Of a stretch of 64,000 bases of DNA, positions 1 through 9,824 are shown one piece after another. Made by a program: the position numbers and the translations under genes. How positions within the stretch are numbered: the first letter of the stretch is position 1; every line of letters starts with the position of its first letter. Source of the DNA: Hygrophila difformis (Eukaryota; Streptophyta; Magnoliopsida; Lamiales; Acanthaceae). Below the pieces are notes generated by a model that worked only from the letters and a program-made list of their open reading frames with translations, ran no database searches and was not told the DNA's origin. The DNA is taken from the NCBI GenBank assembly GCA_030278955.1, contig JAOANR010000013.1, positions 42,816,191-42,880,190 of the forward strand, in the 5' to 3' direction.

Positions 1-1
1 C

Positions 2-142
2 TGCAATAATGTGGAGGCAGTTGGCTGGTCCAATAAGGCCATCGACGATGATCTTGAACAAGTCTGCTGGACAGACAAGTCGAGCAAGAGAAATCGTGAA
101 CCATTTTGTCTCTACAAAAGAGAGCCTCTCCTTTCATCGTAA
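2..142 (+). CDS. possible 3' terminal coding exon cut by the left edge
   Basis: Frame 2 is open from the edge of the window to a TAA at 140-142, giving 46 residues that begin CNNVEAVGWSNKAI and end with REPLLSS. The composition (Trp, Cys, mixed charge, few repeats) looks more coding-like than the AT-rich surroundings. No start is visible, so this would be the C-terminal end of a gene lying to the left. I do not recognise the family. It could also be a fragment inside a decayed transposon. Confidence 0.3.
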   Translation, partial: CNNVEAVGWSNKAIDDDLEQVCWTDKSSKRNREPFCLYKREPLLSS

Positions 143-1275
143 TAATTTTATACCCGAACATCATTTTATCTTCGATTAATGTTGCAACTTGTAGTGTACA
201 TAATCTGACGATTTTTATGAGCGTGCAGAGACGAAGACCTGACGACCAACCGACAGAACATAGGCAAAGTCCATTTGTTCGACTCCAAGATGTCGGATTC
301 ATGCCTCGGTGCTTCTCCAAGTCGAAGGCTTACTTCCAGAGAAACAAAAAGGGGTTCCTTTTCAGCTTGTAGATTCGACACCAACCAGGTAACCAACTTC
401 CAACATCACATTTTTTTACGTTCATTCATCGTGAGCAATCAAGAACTCTTTTCGTATAAACAGATGTGGGAATTGAACCACAACGGCACACTAGTGAATA
501 GCTACTCAAGCTTATGCGCCTATATGACGAACACAAAAGGTAAGCTCATCTTCACACACGTCGTTCATTATTAGTTACTCGTTATGTACAATTTTATACG
601 AACACTTTCATGTAGCTGAAGCCACTGGAGCGCGTGCTTGGGTTGCAACGGGGAGACAAGGTTTAGCCTTTTTCGACAACATTAGATACTTTTTTTTAAA
701 ACAAGCTTAGGCTATCCAAACTCTGCATCTAACGGTCAAGTTTCTGTCTTTAGGAGAAATCTATGTCGCGTTTTTCAATCTGGACGCGGTCGAAGCCAAA
801 GTGTCGATGAAGGTAGCAGATTTGGGGAAAGCAATTCGGGGAAGGGACTTCAACAATGGTTCTTGCAGATGCAGAGAAGAATGGAGTGGGAAGGATTTTG
901 GATATGTGAAAGATGTACTTTCTGCAGATGTAGGAAGCCATGCGACTGCACTTTTTGTACTGAACTGCTAATTGGTGTTCGATGGCTGTACTTAATAAAG
1001 GAATGTAATAAGTTCGTGTTGGGTAGCAAATTTATGTCCCATAGGAAAAATAGGTATGCATAATCATAAATATAAAAGTCCACCTAATTCCATTAGTACG
1101 GGACTTTTGGGGCGTGCTCAAAAGTCAAAATCATGAGTAATCTGTCCAAAGCGAACAATATCATACTGATGAATGCCGGTCGCAGTCCCAACAGTTGAAT
1201 AGTTACTGATAGCATAATTAATTAAAAAGTAATGGGGAAGAAGGCACATGTGTTCGAAATTTCATTCTTGATGAA
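143..1275. other. intergenic sequence, no gene recognised
   Basis: The six-frame readings here are short and overlap one another on both strands, and none shows a recognisable motif. The stretch at 780-970 is richer in G and has a locally open plus-strand frame with several Cys residues, but it has no clear start, splice sites or family signature. Part of it may be the 3' flank of the gene ending at 142. Confidence 0.4.
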
Positions 1276-1277
1276 TA

Positions 1278-1820
1278 CTCCCTCCGGTTTTTTTTAACTT
1301 CACCCATCCTGCACTGCACGCAATCCAATGCACATTTTCAATCATCAATATTTCATACTACATCCGTTCTTTTTTATTTGCACGTTTTGACTTTTGTCAC
1401 TGTTCATTGAGTAGCTTTGACTCGATTTTTTAATACAATTATATAAGATAAAATATAGTCAAGTGAGATCTTGTTAGATTCGTCTAATCGCATAGATTTA
1501 GAATATCAAATTTTCATAATTTTTACTTGTATGGAATTTGAGTTATTACGGATTAAAAATGTGCATTGGATTGCGTGAAATGTGAGTATGTTGCATTTAT
1601 TTAGGAACGGAGGAAGTATTATATAGTATTATATATAAGTAAAAATTATAAGAATTTGATATTCTAAAATTAGGCGATTAAACGAATCCCCAATAACATC
1701 TTACTTGACTATGTTTTATCTGATATAACTGTGATAAAAAGATGAATCAAAGTTATTTAATAAATAGTTTCTGATATTTAAAAGGAAGAACATAAAAAAA
1801 ACAAAACAAAACGGATGGAG
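1278..1820. mobile_element. Stowaway-like MITE (outer, interrupted)
   Basis: The left end reads CTCCCTCCGG and the right end ACGGATGGAG, an imperfect inverted repeat of the Stowaway (Tc1/mariner) type. TA lies at 1276-1277 and again at 1821-1822 as the target duplication. The body is interrupted by a second element at 1358-1616. The element is non-coding. Confidence 0.7.
1358..1616. mobile_element. Stowaway-like MITE nested inside another
   Basis: The left end is CTACATCCGTTC and the right end GAACGGAGGAAG, flanked by TA at 1356-1357 and 1617-1618. It is about 259 bp and non-coding. Internal words such as caagtgagatcttgttagat recur in the element at 29538-29798, so both belong to one family. 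It inserted into the older MITE at 1278-1820. Confidence 0.75.
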
Positions 1821-1822
1821 TA

Positions 1823-3096
1823 TTTTTGGATTAAGAAAAAATTATGTGAACATGAAATGGGTAAGTTTCACTTTCCCTTCAACAACCAAGAAAAGGGATG
1901 GATTTTGACATATGTCGAATTTTATTAAATTCGTATAGTACTTGTCAAGGTTTTGGTAAGAACAACCACATCGTCATACAAGCTGCCACGTGTTGTCAGA
2001 AGAACACCCAAATGGGCCAATGGAGTTGTGTAATTATTGAGTTTAAATTTGAATTGTACCTTTAATCCATTCACCTTATGTTTCTAATTACTTTCGACAT
2101 GTTTTTTTTTTTTTTTTTTTTTTTTGATATAGCATTGAGTTTGAAAGTAAAATTATTGTCCCCAAAAAAACTCTCATTTTTGCACCATGTACTGTCCAAC
2201 ACTAGTCTAACAAAGAAAGTACTCCCTAAAAGGAAGCACATTATGAAAAATGTACAGTATACATTTTGTAATGTAGGCATATTTTTTGTACTGGTACACA
2301 AGTGTAGGCTCTATAGCTAAAGTGACTAGGCAATAAATGGAATCATTGACTTGGGAAATATTGGTGAACAATTTACACCTTTTCAAACCCAACAATATGT
2401 TCCTTAACAATAGAAAATTGATACTGTATTATTGTGTGTCATATTATGTTGATATATGAACTACTACTTGTTGGAGTAGTATATAGGAGTATTTATTTTG
2501 TGTATTCCATTAATTTAATAATCACATCATCACCAAGACAGTAATTTAAGAATGTTGGGAGGAAAGAAAACTTTTTGTTATTTTCTGTAATGGCACTGCA
2601 TAATTGTCAACCCACACGATTTTCATGACCACTTTTGGCCAAAGCAAGTAAGCAACTATGCAGCTCTTCCCCTGGGGCAGAAAACTTTAGTCTTTATCCC
2701 CTTAAATAAAATTCAAATTCAAGCCATTGTAAATGCAAATAATTAATTTGTAAAATATGACTCATGCTTAATGAAGTTATTCTTTTAAACTCTAAATTAC
2801 TACTCCAATTACCTTAAGTTTTTTTTTTTTTTAAAAAAATACTGTACTGCTTAAAAAGATAAAAAAATAAATAAATGGTGCTATAATTAATGGACCCAAA
2901 CCTCCCGCACTCTGCAGTGCGCAGAAGCACACACTTACATCCAGTGGTATTCCGACACGTAGATAACTATGTAGAGGGTGGCCCACTCGATTCCTATTGG
3001 TCAGTCGTTCCCACGTGGTGCAAAAGTAGAGAATACACAACACACCGGATGGGTGTGTTTGGTTGTTGGTAGAATAGGGAGCATATAGCGGATTGA
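1823..3096. other. AT-rich intergenic sequence
   Basis: No gene or recognised element was found. It contains a poly(T) run at about 2101-2125 and another T/A run near 2820-2840. The stretch 3040-3096 (gtgtttggttgttgg) and the sequence after the gap (actcccaaacatccc near 3656) could be the two ends of a MITE that spans the gap, but the gap hides the body. Confidence 0.4.
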
Positions 3097-3596
3097 NNNN
3101 NNNNNNNNNNNNNNNNNNNNNNNNNNNNNNNNNNNNNNNNNNNNNNNNNNNNNNNNNNNNNNNNNNNNNNNNNNNNNNNNNNNNNNNNNNNNNNNNNNNN
3201 NNNNNNNNNNNNNNNNNNNNNNNNNNNNNNNNNNNNNNNNNNNNNNNNNNNNNNNNNNNNNNNNNNNNNNNNNNNNNNNNNNNNNNNNNNNNNNNNNNNN
3301 NNNNNNNNNNNNNNNNNNNNNNNNNNNNNNNNNNNNNNNNNNNNNNNNNNNNNNNNNNNNNNNNNNNNNNNNNNNNNNNNNNNNNNNNNNNNNNNNNNNN
3401 NNNNNNNNNNNNNNNNNNNNNNNNNNNNNNNNNNNNNNNNNNNNNNNNNNNNNNNNNNNNNNNNNNNNNNNNNNNNNNNNNNNNNNNNNNNNNNNNNNNN
3501 NNNNNNNNNNNNNNNNNNNNNNNNNNNNNNNNNNNNNNNNNNNNNNNNNNNNNNNNNNNNNNNNNNNNNNNNNNNNNNNNNNNNNNNNNNNNNNNN
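3097..3596. other. assembly gap of 500 N
   Basis: Exactly 500 consecutive N bases, the usual placeholder length for a scaffold gap of unknown size. Reading frames that cross it have no meaning. Confidence 0.99.
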
Positions 3597-3689
3597 AGTA
3601 GCATATCCTCTCACAATTCTCTCTCCGAATCTGCTATTTGCTAGCGGATCCGCTGACTCCCAAACATCCCCTATGTCTACAGAAAAAAC

Positions 3690-3738
3690 ACGTGTGAAAT
3701 TTTTGAAGAGAAGCAGCACTACAAAATCTTTTTATTTA

Positions 3739-3772
<34 letters not shown>

Positions 3773-3928
3773 TTTAGATGGGAATCCCATGCTATATTAT
3801 GTCAAAAACTAATCTTCAAGTATTTTATGGGAAAGGTTTACTCTTCAAAAAAGCACTATTAAATTAGTTTTTTCTTTTTTATACGTGTGAAATTTTTGAA
3901 GAGAAGCAGCACTACAAAATTACTTTTT

Positions 3929-3969
<41 letters not shown>

Positions 3970-4074
3970 TTATGGGAATCCCATGCTATATTATGTCAAA
4001 AGCTAATCTTTAAGTATTTGATGGGAAAGGTTTACTCTTCAAAAAAGCACTATTAAATTATTTTTTTCTTTTTT
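3690..4074. repeat. tandem duplication, two copies about 193 bp apart
   Basis: The words cgtgtgaaatttttgaagag and aagcagcactacaaaat occur at 3691 and again at 3884, followed in both copies by an ATT microsatellite (about 3739-3774 and 3927-3970), then gggaatcccatgctatatta and gtttactcttcaaaaaagca. The copies differ by a few bases and in ATT length. No coding potential. Confidence 0.85.
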
Positions 4075-4452
4075 TTTTATATCAGGTATCCCAAATATAT
4101 TAGGCACATGACTAATTTCTCAAAAATATGATGGAGATTGAAGAGTTGACTGTCCCAAAGCAGCACTATAAAATTAGTTATTTGGAGATAATATATTATA
4201 ATCTATTTAAAACTATCCATTATTAATTTATAATGCTACCTAGTAGACCAGTACCAACAAGTCAACTTTTTTTTTTTCCCTGAACAACCTATACAGGCTA
4301 GGAAATGGGTGGTGAGAGTCCATGCCACAGAAATTACAACAAATCATCAACTATTCATTTGCGGTGAAGTTTTTAGATTCAAGTTTTTTGTAAATACTAA
4401 AAATTAGTAATCTATATTCCAACCTCGACTAAATATGGGATTGAACGAAACG

Positions 4453-4625
4453 TAGTTAACCTGAGTGGCGTGGGGCTCTGACAGTTTAAATAAAGGTTTT
4501 GGATTGAAGTCTTTGTGTATGCAGAATTCTGCTTTGAGAGATGCAACACTTCAATGTCCACCAGGTCCTCGAGAGATTAATTTTGAACCCAATATAGCTT
4601 GAAAATATCCAGTACACACAAAAAT
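4453..4625 (+). mobile_element. tRNA-related SINE, family 1
   Basis: This segment (gttaacctgagtggcgtggg, tgtatgcagaattctgcttt, gagagattaattttgaaccc, ending near cagtacacac) matches 27583-27765 on the plus strand and 27846-27992 on the minus strand. The minus copy preserves a polymerase III B box (GGTTCGAGCC), which supports a tRNA-derived SINE. The present copy is diverged. Confidence 0.55.
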
Positions 4626-4766
4626 ATTAGATTGAACACTAAAGATTTTAACACCGCGAACCTCAAAACTTTAAATCTATCTACTTATAAATATTCCAAA
4701 GATTACTTTAAATCTTTAAATAATTTTGAAGATCCAGTAAATATCATTAATCATTGTGTAATTTAA

Positions 4767-4934
4767 GAGGGTGTTTGGATTAGCAATATAAAATAGATTA
4801 TTTGATTATTGTGTTTTCAAAACGCAAATAATCTGGTTTGCAGCACCGTTTTTTAGCGATTAAACTGATTATTTGCGTTTTGAAAACACAATAAGTAGAT
4901 AATTCATTTTCTTGCAGCTTATCCAAACACCCTC
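4767..4934. mobile_element. Tourist-like (PIF/Harbinger) MITE
   Basis: The left end GAGGGTGTTTGGAT and right end ATCCAAACACCCTC are perfect inverted repeats, and TAA flanks both sides (4764-4766 and 4935-4937), the 3-bp duplication typical of PIF/Harbinger. The body is itself a long inverted repeat (tgtgttttcaaaacgcaaat and atttgcgttttgaaaacaca), so the 168-bp element folds nearly end to end. Confidence 0.85.
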
Positions 4935-5039
4935 TAAGGGTGAGCAAAAATTCGAATCAAAACAAAATATGACATTGCAAAATATTTAATTTATTTTTTA
5001 TTTTTACTAAAAAAAAGGTACAAAACTAGAGACTACAAG

Positions 5040-5734
5040 TAGGGCTGTAGGGGTGGGCACCGGGTTCGGGTTAGTCGGGTACCCACCCCGAACCCGAAAA
5101 AAATCGTGTTCGGGGTTGGGTTTTTTTTAATGGGAAATGTCGGGTTCGGGAACCCAAACCCGAACCCAAAGTTCAGGTCGGGTATCGGGTCTTAAGTTTG
5201 GGCCCGAATTACCCGATCGGGTACCCGAATAACCTGAAGTTTTTTTTTAAAGTGCTCAAATAGAAGAATTTATTAATTACTATAATTTCTATAATTTTTT
5301 TTAAAGTGCTCAAAACACCTAATAATTCCAAAAGCCATTATCATTTAGTCAAAACTATCACAATTATCATCTACAATAGATATATACACAATCGAGTTTT
5401 ATAATTAATTAATTTATAAATAGAATTATTCACTATTTCTTCAAATATTTATTCAAATTCTTCACTTTTCATTACGTCTTTCTCAAATAGAAGAATTTAT
5501 TAATTACTCTATTTGTCTAGATTTAGTAGTATTTGCTAAAAACCTCTTTGTACGTGTTTGTAATTTTTTTAATGTGTAGTTAATCCACATATATATTTGT
5601 TATGGATGAATTAAATATTTAAGTCTAAATTTCTTTGTTATTGTTAACTTTGTGTAGACCGTAGATATAATGTCTCTTGATGTTATTTGTTTAATTCAAA
5701 TGTTTTAATATATATTTTTTATTTTATTTTTTTT

Positions 5735-5765
<31 letters not shown>

Positions 5766-5916
5766 AGAAGAAGAAGAAGAAGAAGAAGAAGTGGGGAAAT
5801 TGGGTACCTGACCCGATCGGGTACTCACCAATGTCGGGTTTTGGTCGGGTACTTTAGTTTCGTACCCGGACCCGAATTACCCGAACCCGACAAATCCAAC
5901 CCGATGCCCACCCCTA
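5040..5916. mobile_element. hAT-like non-autonomous element with GGGT/ACCC subterminal repeats
   Basis: The right end TGCCCACCCCTA mirrors TAGGGGTGGGCA at 5048, and the left terminus may start at 5040 (TAGGGCTG). The subterminal regions are packed with CGGGTTCGGGT and ACCCGAACCCGA words. Possible 8-bp target duplications ACTACAAG and ACTAAATG match at six of eight positions. A GAA microsatellite lies at about 5743-5790. No open reading frame. Confidence 0.65.
5743..5790 (+). repeat. GAA trinucleotide microsatellite
   Basis: A run of AAG/GAA units, interrupted once by GAAAAAG, inside the hAT-like element. Confidence 0.9.
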
Positions 5917-5926
5917 ACTAAATGAT

Positions 5927-6592
5927 GCTAGCACCGCGGAAACCACGTGCCAGCTGCATCAGCCTCCAAAATCGGTTTAAGGCCGTCCGGAGGAAACGCC
6001 ATGTTGTGAAGAACGCTTCATCATTTGCACCCATCTTGGCTAGAGCATCTGCAACTACATTACCTCTTGGTAAATATGATCAAACTGAAAAAGATCAAAA
6101 CCCCTCCTAAGCTCATGAATTCGTAACCAGTAAGATAAGAGCACATGAGAATTCACTGGAGTAGTCTGGAGGAAATGAATAGCATGGGTAGAATCACACA
6201 AACAACGAATCTCTGCCACTCCATGATTTCTATCCAATTCCAAGCCGTGCATAATGCCACAGAGCTCCGCTTGCAGAACGGAAACACAACCCAAAAAACC
6301 TGAAAGCCCCTCCAATCCATCGCCCCGAATAATCACGAAGAGCTGAACCAAAGCCCGCCCTACCACGGGTAGCTAGCAATGAGCCATCCGTATGAACGAA
6401 GACACCAGTCCAAGATCTCATATTCCAACAGACCATTTTAGTATGAGCAGACCCAGGTTCATGTCCAACTGTAGCTTTCTTCATTTCATCCCTAAAGAAG
6501 TTCGATTGACGAAGAAGAGTTTGTAATGTTGTTATGTTGTTTGCGGAAAATACAGCAATTACGTTCACGCCAAATAGTCCATATGCCGGCAA
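5927..6592 (-). pseudogene. LINE RNase H domain
   Basis: The minus frame carries VFVHTDGSLLATRGRAGFG, the usual first strand of a plant LINE RNase H with its catalytic Asp in TDGS, then LQAELCGIMHGLEL with the catalytic Glu, and DSTHAI with a third Asp. Near 6080 the frame breaks: the expected GNVVADALAK motif follows in another frame and runs to a stop near 5927. Small indels therefore inactivate it. It is the C-terminal part of the LINE ORF2. Confidence 0.8.
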
Positions 6593-6679
6593 TGAACTTC
6601 AACCCATAATACCGAAACATCCCACATAACCAATATCTGATGTAAAGCGTGTCGATGGAGGGAAGATCGGCCGACAACT

Positions 6680-7346
6680 CTATATTCCAAGCATCCCAAA
6701 GGGGCCTAGTCCAGGGGCATTGAAAAAATCAATGAACCGAGTCTTCGATATGAACGCCACAAATGCCACACAAGAGTGATGAAGATAAATGACGGCTGAA
6801 CCGAATAGCATTACAAGGGACATAATTCTTAGCCAAGAGCCATATGAGAACCCCAACTTTCTCAGGAAAGTGAGCCACCCACATCCATTTCCAACCTGTT
6901 TGAGACACACCCTCTGCTCCTAACATAAACTTGTACCCTGATTTAGCTGAGTAAAGTCCATCCTCAGATGCACCCCAGTATCAACCATCATCGGATGACG
7001 GGTGAAGGCAGGGAGGTGGAATCCTTAAAATCTCCAGTCGTATCTCCAAAGGCATAATTGTGTTCAAACAAGAAAGATTCCAAGTGGTTCCCTGCACAAT
7101 ATCTGATATCCTCAACTCCGAATCTGAAAATTCAATAAACGACACTCCTGGCCTTAACCAATGTCTTTCAAGCCAGGGAGTGTACCATAGTGAACTTTCA
7201 CCATTTCCCACCCTAAAGGTAAAACCGTCAGCCAGATTGCGAAAAGCTTTCCGAATACTACTGAAGGTTAAAGAAACTGGAGTAGAGGAGGCCGAATCAA
7301 GTAGCAGTGACTTAGGATAAATCGCTCTCAGCTCCTTCACCCACAA
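6680..7346 (-). pseudogene. LINE ORF2 linker and zf-RVT-like region
   Basis: Minus-strand segments include FRVGNGESSLWYTPW, typical of the stretch after the reverse transcriptase in plant LINEs, and then FPEKVGVLIWLLAKN followed by CGICG, which resembles the zf-RVT zinc-binding region. The frame changes at least once between about 6930 and 6980. It lies between the RT and RNase H parts and has no independent function. Confidence 0.65.
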
Positions 7347-7415
7347 CTTATCCTGCTTTGTGACAAAATCATGAACCAGTTTACCAAGAAGAGCAACATT
7401 GGTGTGTCTGGCCCT

Positions 7416-8567
7416 TCAAAGTCCTAGGCCCCCGGCTGACTTAGGCACCACCAGTTTCTTCCATGCCACCAGGTTAATGCCCTTTCCCGTGCGGTCCTTC
7501 CCAATCAAACGACAAATCCTAGTATCAATCTTGCCACATATGGACTCTGGCAACCATGCAATCTGCATGCAATAAGTATGAATTGATGTAAGAATACTGC
7601 GTGCCAAGGTAATACGTCCTGCCTTATTAAGAAGCCGTAAACCCCAACAAGATAACCTGGAATCCATGTGTTCCAGCAGGAAATTATATCTACTTGATAG
7701 CACCCGTCCATGATGGATATGAAAACCTAGGTACTTGCCTAGGTCATTACAGAAAGTAACACCAGATAAGGAAGTTAACCATCTTCTTTCATCAATATTA
7801 ACACATACCGGGGCAAAAGATCTGGACTTCTGGGTGTTAATGTTCAAACACGACCAGTCTGCAAAGGAGTAAAGTGTGTTGGACAGACACTGGACACTTC
7901 CTGCATCAAACATAGAGCAAAGTAAGAGATCATCTGCAAACAACAAATGGGAGATCCTTTGACATCCCGCCACCAACCTAATAGGCTTCCAGGATCCAGT
8001 ATCAACCTCATTTTGAATGGTGATAGAAAGTCGCTCCATTACAATATTGAACAAGTATGGGGAGAGAGGGTCCTCCTGGCGTAATCCCCTAGCCGGCTTA
8101 AAATAGGGCAATGGTTCGCTATTCCAAAGTATCGAATAATTACGAAGACACGCATGTCATAATGAGCCGACGGAAGGATGCATGAAGAGCCATTTGAACA
8201 AAACACTCTTCAAAAAAGGCCACCTGACATTGTCATATGTCTTTTCCAGATCAATCTTAAGAATGATGGCCCTTGTTCTTGAAGATGATCTGGATAATGC
8301 ATGAACCAATTCTTGTAATAAAATGGCATTGTCGGCTGTGCCCCTACCAGGAATAAATACCGATTGGAGAGGCAAGATGTACGCAGCCATAAGAGGCCGC
8401 ATTCTATTAACCAAGACTTTCGAAATAATCTTGTAAGCCACATTGCATAGAGTGATGGGTCTAAAATGACGAAGAGATTTCGGTACAGATACCTTTGGAA
8501 GAAGACATATGAATGCCCGGGCAAGCTCTACAGGGAAGGACCCCATACGGAATGCCTGATTGACCAT
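7416..8567 (-). pseudogene. LINE reverse transcriptase domain
   Basis: Two minus-strand segments form one RT domain. 8567-8157 carries RHFRPITLCNVAYKIISKVL and FIPGRGTADNAILLQE; 8111-7416 carries GLRQEDPLSPYLFN and the catalytic LLFADDLLLC (the YXDD-box equivalent FADD). A frameshift between 8157 and 8111 separates them. The usual GLRQGDPLSP has Glu for Gly here. The palm motifs remain clear, but the gene cannot give an intact enzyme. Confidence 0.85.
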
Positions 8568-9819
8568 TGAATATAAATCCTCTCCTATCTCTTGCCAGTG
8601 AGACGTATAGAAAAGTGCCGGAAAACCATCCGGTCCGGGGCCGCAAAAGGTTTACTTTGGGACAGAGCGTACTTCACCTCATCAGGAGTGACCTCTGATG
8701 TGTTAAGTTCACATCCCGATAACGTATATGGCCTCAAAGCAGAAAGTGGAGCAGCCACAGGGATATAACCATCGTCACTGAATAATCGGACATAGAAATT
8801 ACGAGCCTCTTCTCTAAGCCGATTTGGGTCAGAACGCCTTGTACCATCCTTAATTCCAGAACATGCATCTTATTATGATGGTGATGAAATTTAGCTTGGG
8901 CATGGAAATAGTTTGTATTGCGGTCTCCAACCTTGACCCAACTATCACGTGCTCGCTGAAGCCGGAATAGTTCTTCTTGTAAAAGAATAGCTTGGAAGTC
9001 AGCCTGCAACTTCCTCTCCAGCCGAATAAGACTAGCTGAATCAACAGTACTTAAAGTTCTGTCCAATCCTGCTAATGGTCGCATTAATTTCATCTTCTGA
9101 TTTCTAATTTGTTGCATAGAAGCTTTATAATGTGGAATAGATAGGTCCTTAAGCTTTTCAAGCTTAGATATTAGAGATGCTGGTGAATCAGACCATGCAT
9201 TGTGTACCAAGTGGAGAAAATCAGAATTTGAACTCCATGCAGCGTCCAATCGGAATGGCCAACCCGCTCTGCAACATAATTCCCACAAGAAATGAGAAGT
9301 GGGGCGTGTTCCGAACCCAATCGAGGTAGTACTTGTATATGGCCTTCCGAAAATAGGTCAAGCCACCCCACATTGGCCAAGCCACGATCCAACCATTTTT
9401 TAATAAATTGAACTTGATTAGCTGAACGAAACTAAGTAAACATAGATCCTTCAGTACGGAAGTGGCACAAGTTACAATCATCAATACATGCCCGAAATTT
9501 AGCCGCTCGAGTAGGGAGAAAAGTACCCCCCTTAGACCTCTAATGGGTCTAAAACTTCATGCCAATCCCCCAAAATGTGCTAAGGATCTGAAATGGCGTC
9601 TTTCAGTTGTCTCAAATAGTCCCAATTTTCCTTGCATCTAGAATATTTAGGAAAAGCATAGATGACCGAGCACAACCAAGAGCGAAGGTCTATCTTCAAC
9701 GACAAGGTGATAATCCGGCCAGAAACATCAAACACATCATATTGAGTAGCCATACCATTCTTTCCCAAAAGCCATGTACCGCCTGCTCTACCCTGAGCTT
9801 TTTGTAGATGTATAGGAAA
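8568..9819 (-). pseudogene. LINE endonuclease, 3' part, and linker to the RT
   Basis: On the minus strand the segment from 9819 carries QKAQGRAGGTWLLGKNGM, AFPKYSRCKENWDYLRQL and, in another frame, GDWHEVLDP (the counterpart of GDFNEVL in L1-type endonucleases). From about 9288 to 8734 the linker before the RT follows (PLAGLDRTLSTVDSASLIRL and DSWVKVGDRNTNYFHAQA). Frameshifts and stops are numerous. The matching N-terminal part lies beyond the LTR element, at 17325-17156. Confidence 0.75.
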
Positions 9820-9824
9820 ATAAC
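9820..9824. repeat. target site duplication ATAAC, left
   Basis: ATAAC immediately precedes the left LTR and recurs at 17151-17155 immediately after the right LTR, marking a single insertion into the LINE. Confidence 0.95.

Noticed and set aside
2831..3719. Long frames spanning 3097-3596
   Set aside because: They exist only because the N gap has no stops.
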